From assembly GCF_030867095.1 (NCBI RefSeq), contig NC_081824.1, positions 118,924,162 through 118,988,161 on the forward strand: DNA of 64,000 bases. The letters run 5' to 3'. The position numbers were made by a program, and so were the translations under genes. This DNA is from Alligator mississippiensis. Taxonomy: Eukaryota; Chordata; Crocodylia; Alligatoridae. This document shows positions 38,501 to 53,500 of this stretch, one piece after another (the stretch's first letter is position 1; every line of letters begins with the position of its first letter). The notes beneath the pieces were generated by a model. The model worked only from the letters and a program-made list of their open reading frames with translations. It did not search any database and was not told the DNA's origin.

Positions 38501-41500
38501 GGGAAAGGTCTGGCTGAATGCTGATTAAAATAAAATGCATGTGGGTTAATTATTATGTATACAGCGATTACTTGTGTGTGTGTGTTAGACAAATGCCAGG
38601 TTTGCATTTGTATCTGGCAAATTACCTACCAGAAAGGTGAAGCCCACTTTGTATGTGAAACAACAAGGGTATTAGAGAAGGGTCCAAAGTGCCTAACTTG
38701 GCTGTAAGGAGCTGAGGTGTGGAACCAGGATAAAAACTGAAGATCAGGAGCCAAAGGACAGGAATTCAGATACAAACAAGAGGTTTGGTGACAGGCTTGA
38801 ACTGAGTCTCATGGGATTCACCAGACATGAAGTAACTGTAGATACTTCCCCGAATACCAGAGCTACTGTTCCCAGTAGCCAGTTCCATTGAGCAACAGTT
38901 CCCACGGTTACCGTTGCCTACCTAAGAGGGCTTGCTCCTTTGACCATTGCTCACAGGTATCAGCTGGCAAGGACAGCAAAAGCCCCAAGATCATTTTTAT
39001 AATGGGAGTTCAATTTGATTTTATTTTAATTACAGTACCTTTCAAGACACGTGAGTATAGGATTTTGTTAGGACTAGGCTGTAAGTTGTTAATCAATGAA
39101 TTGCTTCTATGACATCATCTAGCTAGATTAGGCCTTTAAAATCATACAGAGTCAACCATTTAAGAATTCTTTGAAAGCTTATGTTCACTTTATAGTATGA
39201 ATACAGTGTACAGAATAGTTCAGCACATGCCTTAAGGCCAGAGAAACACATGCATAGGCACTGCATAATGAACGCCTGTGCAGGGCATATACCTGTTTGG
39301 GTGTTTGTATGTCAGAGAAAGGGGGTGATGGTTTACAAATCTGTCCATAAAAGTGGCTTTCATGTGGTTGGATTTGTGTTTGTTTATGGATTTCTTTTTG
39401 TATTTATTTGGTTTTAATTTGTGAGGCATCTAAGTACAATGACAATGAGCTGTAAAATTGGTGGAACAATTTGTTGTAGCTTTGTTGTAATTTTTGTTAT
39501 AAATCAAAAATTATAAATAAGAAGTGGAAAAAATCTATACCATGTGCACTTGAATCACTATAGCTTTCAGTTGGAATTTTTTTTTTAGCATATGATACAA
39601 TGATCACAAAACAAGGAGGAAGTATTTACAATTTTATGTCCAAATTTTGCAGCCAGCTGATTGCCTCAGGTGTAGTGTTGTGCAGATCCAGTAGAGTTTC
39701 ATTACATGCATGGAGAGGGCGGATGTGATTCAAAGTCTGAAAAGAAATGCCACAGTCGTAGTTCTATGAGCTAGTCCAGCCCCATCGACATAACAGAAAT
39801 CCCCATCTGCCATGTCCTGTCCTGATTTGGTTTAGAAGTTGGAACACTTACTGCCATTCTCCTATTTGGGACTCTTTGTTGCTTATGTAAAATCTGAAGA
39901 CTTGGAATGTGCATCTTAAATTGCAACAATACTGGCACAAATGTAGCCATTTTACCTAAGAAAAGGGATGAGCCATAGCGCAATTTGCATTAATGTTTTG
40001 CTTTGTCAGAAACATTAAAAGTGCAGGGCTAATTAAACCAGACCTGATTTATTTATTTATTTCAGCCCAAGGTTGTGTTAAGATAGCTTTTTGGTTTAAA
40101 AACAAAATTAAAACCGATGGTCTCAGGCAGGTGCAGCATATTTCATACTGCGTGCAAAGCAAACAGTAATCAGCTAAATAATATAATCATCACTATTTCT
40201 TCAGCATCCAAATACTCTAGCCCAACAGTGAGGTAGTATTGCTCTATGAGGTCTGCCTGGATTGTCTGACACCTTATCACAGCCTTTTAAGATCCCATTA
40301 GCAGAGAAGGCAAGGAGTATCATGTGAAAAATGTGTGATGAGCAGAAAAAAAATACTCCCTAAGGTCTAGTCTGCACTGGGTTTTTACTTTGTCTGTAAA
40401 CAGTGTTTAAACTTAGATCCAATTTCTTCTGACACTGTGTGGGCAGCTAGTGTCACTGTGGCCAAAATGTTTTAAATGCTTAAACCCTCCGAAAAACATA
40501 GGAAGTTTATAAAGAAGGGTCAGAAAACTGCAGCTAGCAGGCTGGATGTAGCCCTTGGATCTGGCCAACAGTTGTGGGGCTTTAGCGGTGGGGGTACTGC
40601 CTGTGGGCGTTTTCCCTGTGCCACCATGAGGACAAGTGGTTGCGACAGCAGCATCTTAGTGCCCACTCACCTCCAGTCTGAAGTGGATCATTTCAGCCTG
40701 CTGCCAGAATAGGTGTCTTACCCCTACTATAAAGGTTCTTTCAAAATAAAGACCTTCCATAGCTTTTATGCTCATCATAGAGAACACTCTATTGAAGACT
40801 CACGTGGCCATATATTTGGATATCAGTTAAAGGAAGGTATTCTCTGTCCACCCTAAACATACAAATTTTCCTGTGACTGTTCCAAACCCCGATGAAAAAA
40901 TTGTTGCTAATTGTTGACTATCTGCATAATTCATCTGAGCAGAGTTCTTTGGATTTGGTTTCACAGGAGGTCTTATGGCACATTCTCTTCTAGGGTTACA
41001 AGTTCAGTAGTATATACCGTGTATAGACTTGCATAGCATTCAGTTTCATCTGTAGTTAATAAGAACGGTATGCTTAATGGAAATAAGCATATCCTGCAAT
41101 GATATTATATTCCAGGTAAGGTCAAACAGCCTTTAAGTTGTTTTTTTAGTACTGCGTGGAAGCACCAGGGAGCTGCAGTGAGGAACCAGGGTCCCATTGT
41201 CTAAGCCCTGTACAAAAACAGAACAAGAAGCCAGAGATTAACCCTTCTGAACTATGCCATGTTTCCTTCCTTTGGGGCAGATTGTGCCAAGACACTGAGA
41301 CAGGAGCCTGAATTAGATTATATCCAACATTGTGAATGCCAACCAGGAGCTTTTGAAGCAGTAGTTCTTGCCAACAGATTATCTCTGAACTTCTTGAATG
41401 GCAGTTCAACTTTAAAATTAATTTTGCTTGTTAATTTGAGTGGGATATTTGATACTTGTATGTGTGACAACATCCACAGACAACGGAGTTATCCTGTTGT

Positions 41501-44500
41501 GAAAATTCAATTCCTTTTGTTTGGTCTTTGAAAAAAATCCAACAAGTCTGTGAAGAAATAAGTTGCTTCACATATCATAAACAGTACAAAATTGTGGAGC
41601 TTAAGACTTTTGTTGTAATTGTAAAGCTGCTTCATAACACAAACATAAAGAAAAGGAAAGCCTTGGATGTTGTTTGAAAACTTATCTTCATTCTTGTGCT
41701 TGGTTGTCGGGTCTACTTTGTTCACAACAGAGAAACCATTGGAAGGCATAAAGGAATACTCTCTATTGAGCAAGACTCTTTCTTTGGCTGCGCTGAAAGC
41801 AGGTCTGTGAAGTACAAACTGCAATTCAATTTCTAAAATTGCAGTGCTATGTGATTTTTAAAGGACAATGGCAGTAAGTGGCCAAGCATTTCAGAACACT
41901 GATTACGTGCAGAATGTATTAAAGACCACTGGCAAACCGCACAGCTGTCAGAACAGAACTTTTACAATGTGTGATGCTGAAAAGTATAACTTGGAAATTA
42001 AACATGTTAAGTGCCAAATACTAGGATAAATAAAAAAAAAAAACCACTTCCAATTTAGTTAAGTTATTTAAACTTACAGTTAGAACCAGATTGCACACAG
42101 TGGCCACATCCAGACAAGCATGGACGTGTGGTACGTAGTGCCGCAGACCTGTCTGCAGTGCCACGCACTGCCCATGCAGGTGTTCCCTGCACTGGTACTT
42201 TAAAGTGTACTGGCCCTAGGCAAGCAACTGCTGTAACCTCGGCTCCAGGCCTGGGGCCAAAGCTGGAGCTGAGCTGCTGCCTGCCCCAGGCTGGGTTTGC
42301 TCATGTAGTGGGGTAGGGGTGTGCGGTGCGGGGAACATGAGGTAGGTCACATGGTGGAGGTGGGGGATCACACAGAGGAAGCTGCATGGTGAAGGGAGGA
42401 TACAGGGAAGGCTGCGTAGCCTGCTGTGCCTGCTTCAGCCCTGGCCCCGACCCCAACCCTGACCCAGTTGGAGCTGGACTTGCTGCCACTGTTTCTGTCT
42501 GGCTAGAATGGGTCAGGGTCAGGGCTACTGCCACTGCTGCTGAATGCCATATGAGTTGCCATAGAAGGTAAATGGTGGGTGGGAGGGTGGGGGAGCAGGT
42601 GTCATGTGGGGGATGGAGGGGAGGTGCACTGATGACTAGGGTTAGGCATATGTGCAGGGGTGACCGAACGAGGCAAGAGATGAGGGTGGCAGATACAGGA
42701 GGCAAAGGGCAAAGATCTGGCTATTTGTCTCCCCTGTGACTGTTTTCCTTGCCACAGCAGTAGGGAAGAATGAATTTAAGATGATTCTTCAATAATTAGA
42801 TTCTATACATGGAAGTCATAGCAAATGTTTAATTTTCTATGCATAGAATAATTGAGGGGGTTGTCTTATATATTCAGAGTAGTCTTGGATTCAGGTAAAA
42901 AGAGCCATAAGAAAGTTTTATGAAATATGTAGTTTCTGTAAAAAGGGTTATAGACAATAAAATGCTTTCCACATCTTGAATGTTGAAGGCTTGTGAAAAG
43001 TTGGCCAGTAGCACCCTCTTAACAGATTTGCTCTTTGTGCATTTAGTCTCATATCTGTTAAATAATATGACAAAACACATTATGCCCTCATGAGTAAGCA
43101 TTGCTTTGATATTATTGCCAATGAACTAAAGACAGACCAAAGAAGTCAGGTCTCATTTTGTTGTGTAGAGATATTATCAAGTCTGTTTTTAAATAAGCTT
43201 TTACTGCTTTTTTTCTACATCCATTAGTGATTTTGGACCAAAACAACAGAGATTGAACTGGATTCTAATTCTTCATGTGCATCATCAACAAACCTGCTTG
43301 CTGAGTTATACTAGTGCAGATAGATATTTCAGAGGTGTTACTGATAAAAGCTGTGCAAGCCAAATTACATTATTTACTCATGATTGTGGTGAAAAAGGGA
43401 GAAGTCTAACTCAACTCTCAGCTCTATGAGGTGGAATTTGCTATTAGGAAAACACTTTTCTCGGTAAATGGAGCACATACGGAGTAATTGAGGAAAACAA
43501 AAATTTGGAACAGTATGATGCTACTTTGAAAATTAGAAGTCAGCACAGAATGGTCCTTTAAACTCCTGTGTGTGCCCCAGCATTGATTTTATTGGTAACA
43601 AAATTATGAACCTGGTGTTCTCTTCAATAGGTTTCTCTTTTTTAAAGCTTCTTTTTTTCATCTGTCTGATTTTGTCTGTGTGCAGCCATTGCTGCAAAAA
43701 GATATGAAAGTCTCAGTAGGCACTTTGCTGCCAGCTTGTCTTTCAGGCCTGCAATTGAGGCAAATTCAGACATTATATCTTAATGGTAAAAGATATGCTA
43801 ACAACTGTTGTGTTTAGCAAATTTTAGCAAGTCTACCAAATCAGCATCCCATTACATATCTGTAACAGATCAGCAAAACAACTGTTTTATATCTTTGCCC
43901 GTTTGCATAATGTTCAAGAGACTTGATCATAAAGCCAATCAGTTTTCTGTTTTCAGATGAGTGCTTTGTGACACTTTTTAACAGTTTGAAAAGCAGGGTA
44001 ATGTTCCCAATCTGTTTTTCCTCCTTCGGGCATCTACAATGCTGCTATTTCTAAATCTAGGCATTTGTTAGAATTTAGGGCATCTGATCAGTTTTATTCT
44101 TTCTGCATTGCTAATGATGACTGTAGAAAATAGAAACAATGTATACTTGAAATGATGCAAAAAAAGAATTTTTGCAAGTGAAGAAAAAAAAAAACCCTTA
44201 GAATTTACAAAATTTCAACTTAAACTTTCCACATATGCATTGGATTGGGATTCTCAGGTGTAGTTCACTTCTCATGTCTCTTGACAGAAAACTGGGATCA
44301 CACAAATAGTGTGGATTTTCTGATCTGAAATGAATTGCCCCATTAGTTTAAACCAGTAGATGTTCCAGGCATGAATCACCCAAGGAGGAAGGAGAGTGGG
44401 TATTCTTCCTATCCTGATTTATCAAGGATTAAAGTTAAGAGTTGGAGTTAAGCCAAAAGTCCCTTCCATCCACCTTGTTTTTCCGTATTCAAGGGAGAGT

Positions 44501-47500
44501 GTGGGTTGGGGATGGATGGCAAAACTTCCTCTCTTCTCATCTGATGATAGGCTCGAAACAGTGGCCACCTCTCTAAACAAGTTTGATAAGGAGGCAATCT
44601 AATAATCCTTTATATATATTTTTTTAATTATCCACCTAACTTCCATCCCCCACATCTAGAAGTGTGCCTAAAGTTCTTTGCAAGCATTTAATTCCTGTAT
44701 TTACATGAATCCAAGACAACTTCAAATTTACAATGACCCTGAAAATAACTAGATTCTGTACATGGAAAATGTATAAACTCTCTGCTTGCCCCCTTTTCTA
44801 CTCCCCCCCCCCTCCCCCCCATGTCTGTACCTGTCTCCCCTGCTGCCACATGTCTCCCCCCCCAGGTGTCTGCCACTGCCACTTGTTGCCCCTGGTGTTG
44901 TCACCCCATGCATATGTCTCCCCCCATGCTCCCCCACCACCTTCTGGGCAGGGAGCTAGGGCTGCACTTCTCAGCTCAGTTTCTCCCCCCTCCTCCCATG
45001 CTTCTGGCCTTGGTGGGAGGGGCTGTGGGGAAGTCCTCTGCTTGTTCTTAGGATATCCGCACAGGCCTGGGATGTATGGAGGAGCTAGTACTTATCTCCT
45101 CAGAGAGGGGTCAGGTACTGGGGCACACTTCAAAGAACGTTGTGGCACTTCAGCTGAGAAACACTGCTCTAGGAGGTGAACAGGATCAAATACTTCCCTG
45201 CTAGGCAGCATTAAAAATCTGAGGGCATGTCCACTTTAGAGGTCTTCGATTGCTCTCAAAAAAGATCCCTTACAAGAGTTCAGCAATAATGTTGCCAACA
45301 AGCATAGGAATTCTGTGTTTTTTATCTGGTGCTGTTCTCTGATGTCAGTTTCTCTGATAGAAAATCTTTTTTCTCCAGATCTCTTGTTCTTCTGTAATTG
45401 GAGCTTCTGATTTTAACTTCTGAGACCTGCAGTTGCCTAATTTCAAAGATCTAGTAATAACCACATATGCCCTACCAGTTGCTGAAAAGCTCATTCAGCT
45501 GTGGCACCAACATTTCTTAGGTGAAAAAGAAAAGCAGTTGTGTTATTGAAAATGCAGTGCCATTACTTATCTACAGAATACTGTGCTGAGTTTTTTAGTA
45601 AGCCCTTTAAGTCTGGCAGTTTTTAATTATTCCTTTAAATACAGTTTTTGAGTATTGGGTTTGGGGTTTTATTGCACCTTTAGGAATGGCAAAGTAGCCA
45701 GTAACATGAAAGATATTCCTTCGTTGCTCCTAAACATTGAAGAGACTGTGTCATTCAGGTAATTGCACGAAACTAAACAGATTGCCCTAAGGTGCTGGAA
45801 AAGGTCTGTTTCAAAGCAAGATTGTATTGATGAATAGGTAACCAGGGACCTGTCAGAGAAGTAAATCATTTATAGATCAGTGGAAATGGCTTTGATAAAT
45901 GAATGGATATTGATATTAAATCAGTTGGTGGAAAACAGCATTATAATTAGGGACAAGGATAAACGCTTTAATAAAGCATGGGATGACTGTTTCACTTTAG
46001 TCAAACTATGAATTTCCAGTAAAGGATTAATTGTCTGAGTCTGAATTTTTAGGCTTTATATCAAAAGGATATGTGAAATAATGCCTAGTTTGATTTGTAT
46101 GTTGCAAATAGACTCGCCCACCTCTTTATCGACAAATTACTTGGCACCATATTTATGCTCCACCAATAATAAAAGTGCAGTACACTAACTTATACACTGA
46201 TGCTGCAACTCATTGTTAAAATGAGAGGGCTTCAGGCAACTAATAAATGTACTTGTTTGTTAGACTGTTTATACTCCAATAATAATATCTAACAGACTAA
46301 AAAGCTAATACTTTTTGTGCATTTTTCCAATGTTATCCTTTCCCGAGCAATAAGCATTTGGTGGAGGAGGAACATTGTTGATTTCCAGTTAAGCTTTAAT
46401 TATTTCCACCTATTGCTATAGTTTGTGATGGCAACAAATTGCTGCATTAGAATTTTGTATTCCAATGCATGAGCAATATTGATGAAGGTGTTCTACAAAA
46501 TATCTCTACAATGTTAATTGAATTAGTATGGCTGTCCAGATGCTACCTTGTTACTTTTTTTTTTTAAAGTTAAAAATGTAAAATATAATAAATGTATATA
46601 CTTTCTTTCATCCATCAAGTGGGCGGACGAGAATCTGATGGTGTTCAACGCCGATAAATGCAAGGTTCTCCACCTTGGGAAGAAAAACCCGCAGCATCCT
46701 TATAGGCTCGGCAGTGCTATGTTGGCCAACACTATGCAAGAAAGAGATTTGGGGGTCATCATTGACCACAAGATGAACATGAGCCTGCAGTGCGATGCTG
46801 CGGCTAGTAAAGCAACCAAAACGCTGGCTTGCATCCATAGATGCTTCTCAAGCAAATCCCGGGACGTCATTCTCCCATTGTACTTGGCCTTAGTGAGGCC
46901 GCAGCTGGAGTACTGCGTCCAGTTTTGGGCTCCACAATTCAAAAAGGATGTGGAGAAGCTTGAGAGAGTCCAGAGAAGAGCCACGCGCATGATCAGAGGT
47001 CAGGGAAGCAGACCCTACGATGACAGGCTGAGAACCCTGGGACTCTTTAGCCTGGAAAAACGCAGGCTCAGGGGTGATCTGATGGCCACCTATAAGTTTA
47101 TCAGGGGTGACCACCAGTATCTGGGGGAACGTTTGTTCACCAGAGCGCCCCAAGGGATGACGACTAGGTCGAACGGTCATAAACTACTACAAGACCGTTT
47201 CAGGCTGGACATAAGGAAGAATTTCTTTACTGTCCGAGCCCCCAAGGTCTGGAGGTGGTTCAAGCGCCCACATTGAACACCTTCAAGAGCAAACTGGATG
47301 CTCATCTTGCTGGGATCCTATGAACCCGGCTGACTTCCTGCCCTTTGGGCAGGGGGCTGGACTCAATGATCTTCCGAGGTCCCTTCCAGCACTAATGTCT
47401 ATGAAATCTATGAAATCCAGAGTTCTCAGAGTATTTTTCAGACACATGCAGATTGTATCCAGGGCTATTGGATTGTAGACACAGCTGTTTAATATAACCC

Positions 47501-50500
47501 TGCCATATTGTACAGTAGTTTGGGGATAAAAATGAATGAGGAGAAGGATATTTCAAGAAGGATGCTACATTATTTTCAATTGTTCTGAATTCAAGTAGCT
47601 TGCAGTCCACTACATTTTATGGAATATCCAATTATATTCTATTCTAAGTTAGGGTTAGAAAATGTATATGAAAATATGAATAAGAAACATGGAAAGAAGA
47701 AATTGCAGCATTTCTGAAATTATATAAAGATTATATTAGAGGTTTTCAAAGATGGACAAAGCCACATGGTTGGAAAGACCATAATAATAAGCACAATCAC
47801 AGAAACAGTATTTAATGTTGCACTAAATGTTTAATTGGAGTGATTACTAAAATATTTTATATAATCATTGATTTACATTTTGTCTAACCCTCCCTTCCTC
47901 TTAAGTTATATCGCTGCTTATGTGTAAATAGGTTCGTAGAAGTATACCAAGGTCACATAGTCGCATGCTATTTGTAGTACTAGTTTAATGGCAATCACCT
48001 TCACACAGTTACTTGGTTGAACTTTTCATGTGTTTAAAGTATTCAGATACTTGAAAGTATCTACTTGAATTGAGCCCTAAAAAGAGACAACTCATGCTTC
48101 CTTAAACCAAAGTTGGTTTTGTGTCAGCAAGTGTATGTATTGTATACCAAAGGCCTAATCAGAATAACCCACTTATCTTGGAACTACATGGTAGTCCCAT
48201 TTAATAGAAAATATGGGGTAGATTGGGACACCATCTAGAAGTTAAGAATTGTCCATGATAAAAACAGAGAGAATCTGATCTTTCTGGTGTTGTTTCTCCT
48301 TTAGCTGCACTATACAAAAGGACAGTCTTGACTCTCTTGATTTCATCAAGCTGTTCCTTTTTTTTCCCTTCTTCACATAAAGACAGTATAGCATAGGGCA
48401 GTGGAGCCCAAACTTTCTGGGCTGCAGGCCAGGTGAGTGTTGCAGGGTCAGTCCGCAGTTCCAATTCAGTACACAGGATCCAGCTTGGAGTTGGCATTTG
48501 GATGTGATCGAGCATGTGGTCTCAGCCCCATACATTGGATTAGGCCCCAGCCCTGCATGCTGACCTAATCTGGCGCGTGGGGCCATGTCATCTGGCACAC
48601 AGGGCTTGGAAATTTGGCAGCAGGGAAATGGTGGCAGTGTTACTTGCCAATGCTCCCCGCTACCACATTTCCAGGCCAGATGACAGGGCTCTGTGGGCCG
48701 GAGGTTGAGCACCACTTGTCTAGGAAGAGCCTCCTGAGTAATTTTTATTTCCTTACGTAAAATAGAGACCATATCTATAATGTGCATGTTATTTCTAGCA
48801 TGTATGTTTTACACACACACATTTACATGACATATCAATCAAATTAATAAATCCAGTACAGTAACTCCCACTCTGGAAATTGATCTCTTTAAAGCAGGGT
48901 TTGAATTACACTTTGACTCTTGGGGGGGTCGGAGGTAGTGACGGTAGCAGCAACAGCAAAAAAGCGCCTGGCAGGAACAAGGAGGAGGGGCTGCTTTTTC
49001 CCCGTGCTAAACAGCAGTTTCTGCCTGGCTGCTGGGGGGCAGCTCTCATCCCTTATGGGAAGCTCAGCCCACCCCACCCCACCCCCCTTCAAGCCCCCAC
49101 ATAATTCTAACCCTGCTTTAAAGCTATGTCTACTTGCACAACATGGATATAATTTCTTCTTGTGCTTAGGCTTTACATTCTGTCATCATCGATTTTTAGA
49201 CTGTAGCACTTCATCATATTTAATTTGGGAGGAAAGTATGGCATTATGTCAAGCAGATGTATTTTCTAGGTCATTAACTTGAAACTTCTCATTTTGAATC
49301 TTGCTCAAAAGGGTTGCACATATATTATTGATTGAAGATAAAGACTCTTGGATTGCAGCAAGGCTTTTATGAAGCTAGATTACAGTTTGGGAGTGACTTG
49401 AAATTCTGCAGCGTGCTTCCCTCTTGATTTAGCTTTAGACCAATTATCAAGATATGAGGATATGGCCAAACCCTCTGCACCCTTATTTGAAAGTTTTTGT
49501 GTGTGTAATTCATACAGCAGCCATCACTGTAGTATGGTACTTCTTACATTCTAAATTTGTGCATCTCAAGTACAAGTGATCCATTCTGTACCCACTGTCT
49601 CCCATTCCAATGCTGAAAACAATTCTTGAGACTGAGGTATAGTATGCACATACATACATTGAAGCCATTTTTTTTGCCTACCAGAGGGTAGAATTTAGCA
49701 CTGAGATTGGTAACTTCACTGAAGAGAAGCTGCCAAATGTTCCAGCTACTGATGGATAGAATGTGCCCAAAGTCTGTGTGAAAACATACTCTTGTTACTA
49801 TTACATTCTCCCCCTTCCTGCCATCCACCCATTTGTTTCATCTACTTGTTATACCTTTTTGTTAATCAAGACAGCAAGCTCTGTGGAGGTGTGACTGTCT
49901 TTGTACCCTGTGTATGTCCAGCACCTAGTGCAGTGGAATCCCAGTTCCCAGCTACTGGGAGTCCTGTGTGCTATGTTGATGTAAGAAATGAACCATAAAA
50001 TGTGTTATTAGGGCAGATGCCTATTTCTTCTCTTGTTTTAGGTGAGAGTAAACACTGCAGAGCATCTTCAGAATATTTGGGATGCATTCAATATCCTAAG
50101 TGCCCCTCTGTTGGAAAAAATACTATAATGCACCACAGCTCACAGAAAAAAACCCCCAAATCAAAGTGAAAAATGTTGTAGCATGACCTGCTTTCTGCTT
50201 TTATTTTTGTGGAAACCAAAGCACAAAACCTGAAAATCTGGTTGAGAAGCCAAAACCCAGCAATTGTTGCTGGCATATGCAAGTAAGTGTGTAATGAACA
50301 AAATCGGAGCCTGTTGGGTTATGTGAAGGAGGTACAGACTTTACCACTAGATAAGTTTGTCCGTTGGTCCTCTTTATGCCACGGACTGGCCATAAGTTGA
50401 TGCTGCTTGTTTCATCGCTAAAGGTAGAAACAAATGTCACCTTTCATCACCTTTGAGCTGCCATAAAAAAATGTATAGTATCGCAGAGGCAAAGCAAATG

Positions 50501-53500
50501 GATTCCCCGGGTAGCTGGGAATCAGGCCAACCCATGTCTCTATCTGAAGCACGTGTCGGCATGGGTCCTGGTGCTGGTCACAGTATAGAGGCACAGGGCC
50601 ATGCAGAACTTGTTGTGGAGGCACAGGACGTGGGAGATTCTGTGGGACTTGTGCTATCCTATGCCTCTATGCTGCCCCACTTGGGACAACAAGAAGGCAT
50701 GGGGAGCAAGGGACATAGGAGCAAAGGGAACGTGTCACCTGTTATCTTGCATAGGGTCCTTGCTGTGTATTTTGCCCAATGAAGTGAATCAGCCATGGCA
50801 GTTTATACCCTAACTACACCAGGGCTCCCTTTGGTGGTGCTGTATTGTAGTTCAAGTATATGATGTAAATTTGTAACCAGTGGGCTTCTTTCTGTTGGCC
50901 AAACCCAATTTTAGTCTGGCACAATGCCGCCTTATTTCTGATGCTGTTCTTTGCAATTGCGTCATGTTTAACTGTGTTTACCTGTTGCTGCTTGCTGTAT
51001 GAATTTGTTCATCATCCTTTCCATTATTAGCCTTTTATATAAACTTCCTACTGCACAGGAAGAGACAACCCACGATTATTATTTGCTCTAGGTTTATTTT
51101 CCTTCTCTTTAATGTTTATGTCTTTCATAAACCATTAGAAAATCAATGAATTAGGCTAAATTATCACAACTGCTTCTAGTTGAACTTCTTTTTATATGGG
51201 TTGTATTTGTTACCTTCACTAGATTAATTTATTCTGTAACTATATTTGTTCAGACTGATCTGTGATGTTAATTAAATTGACCATAGGTGGGAATTTCCAT
51301 GGGATTTTGTAGATGTTATTTCTTGTCGTATTTCCTTTTAAAATTAGAGAGCCTTGCTTATAGGATATCCGATACTGACCAACACCCATGGTAAGAATAA
51401 AAATACCTAGGGCATTTAGTTGCCAGTTGCAATGTACCTTTTAAAGGCAAACTCAGGGTTTTTTTAAATAAAATTTTGGAGGAACTGCAATGCAGCAAAA
51501 TATTATTTCTCACAAAGCTCAATTATGTTATCGAGCAAAGTAACATAACGTCAAGAGATTTTTGTGTTGTTCTGTTTAGAGGAAGATGATAAGCACGTCA
51601 AATAACTAAGTAAGCAGATTCAACTAACTAAGAAAACAACTCAAATGAACAGTAGTACAAGGCAGTAAACGTGGAGTGAGATAACTACAGTCTGTATCAG
51701 ATAATGAAGTTTGTTTTCCAGATGTTTAGTGTGCAGCTGCTCATTCTAGTTTTAGATTAGGTCAGAAATTACCTTTGTAGCAAAATTACACTTCTTCTGT
51801 AGGGTCTGTTGCTACTTTCATTGAGATCCCTACCTTCAAGATAATTTTCCCATGATGTATTCACACTGATTTTTTTTGGTCAGCTTTTTCTCAGATCTCC
51901 TCTATTCCTTTTGCTTCAGTCTTTTCCCCCACCACTACTCTGTAACTAGACTATTAGTTACAAACTATACATCATTCTTTTTATGCAGTTGTCAGCATAG
52001 GTTAATTCCTTGCCCTTGTTAGAAAATCTTAACTGTATTACAAATCTAAAGCTTATTGTGGTCTGGTTATTAAAGTTTATTATTTGTCTGACTCTGTTTG
52101 TATTGATTGTGATGTAGTGCTGTAGAATTGTTCTGTTGTGGGAACATCTGCACCAAATGAGTATTTTGGGGTCTGTGGGCTAGAAAAAATTCCGAGTAAC
52201 CTAGAGATTCTGCTGCTTTGTTTTTAAGGTCAGTCCAGGTGGCAGCACATTCCTGTCAGGCTAATGAAGCCTGATCATTGCTTGGTGCAGATCTACTATC
52301 TCTGAGAGAGACTACTCAGAAGCATGCAGCATTTGAGTTCAGTAGTAGCCAGGGCTCTGCTGTCAACTTTCTTTGTAAGGAAGGGCATTGGAATGGTTAG
52401 GGTTCTAGCTTGGCTTATAAGAACACGACTTCAATTTTCTGTTCTGCCACAGACTTCCTTTGTGATTGAGAGCAAGTCACTTTAGTTTTACTATGTGTGA
52501 ATTCTCCATCTGAAAAATAGACATAATAGTACTTCCTTGCTAGTAAGTTTAGTATAGAATATCAGTAGATATCAGTACAGTATAACCTCATAAATCCAGT
52601 TTTCAAACTTCCAGAATTCTCAAAAATCCAGCACTTTTTAAAAATACATCACATCGGGGAGTAGCAGCGGCTGGTCCCACAGCAGTGGCCACATGCGGAG
52701 CAGCGGCACGGGGGGGGGGGGTGGATGGCGACAGCGGCCGCTACGTGCGAGCTTCCCCCTCCATGTCTGGGAGGGGGATGGTGGGGGGAGGCAGAGAGCA
52801 GCAGTGGCTGGTCCCAGAGCTGTGGCCACACGCTGTTTAAAAAATCTGGAATGTTCACATTTCTGGCAGGTGCTAGGTCCCAAGGATGCTGGATTTATGA
52901 GGTTATACTGGAATGGGAGCCAAATGACTCCTTTAGATAGAATATGCCACTTCCTTATGAGAAATCACCCTTTTGGGTCAGCCTGTTTAAAATAAGCACG
53001 TGCGAGTCTTTCCTCTCACTGGACATTATATAACAAGTAGGAAAAACAAGATCTTTTAACTCCTGTGCATTTCACCCATGGTAACTAACACCAGAATTAC
53101 TGAAATTTATGATGGTTTTGTTCCTGACAAATTATAAACTGGGCTATCAAGATGAACCTAAATACCAGGTGTGATTTTCCTTTAAGTCAGGGATGTCAGA
53201 CTCACGTTGAGCCCCAGGCCAGATGTGGACCACAGGGTTTCTTGTGGGCCAGATCTAGCCCACGGAATTGGGACAAACTGCAGTGGTGGCATTCCAGAGA
53301 TGAAGAGGGTTTCAGTGACGGCACATCTGGAGGTGGCAATGGTCTGGGGGGCAGGGGTCCAGAAGTAGAAGGAAGGATCCAGCAGCAGCAGGGGTCCAGA
53401 GGCTTGAGGAGAGTTTGAGGCAGTTGCAGAGGAAAGCCAAGCTTGCTGCTGCTGGCAATGGCCAGCAAGACCAAATGGCCCCCATTCTGCAGCAGCCTAT

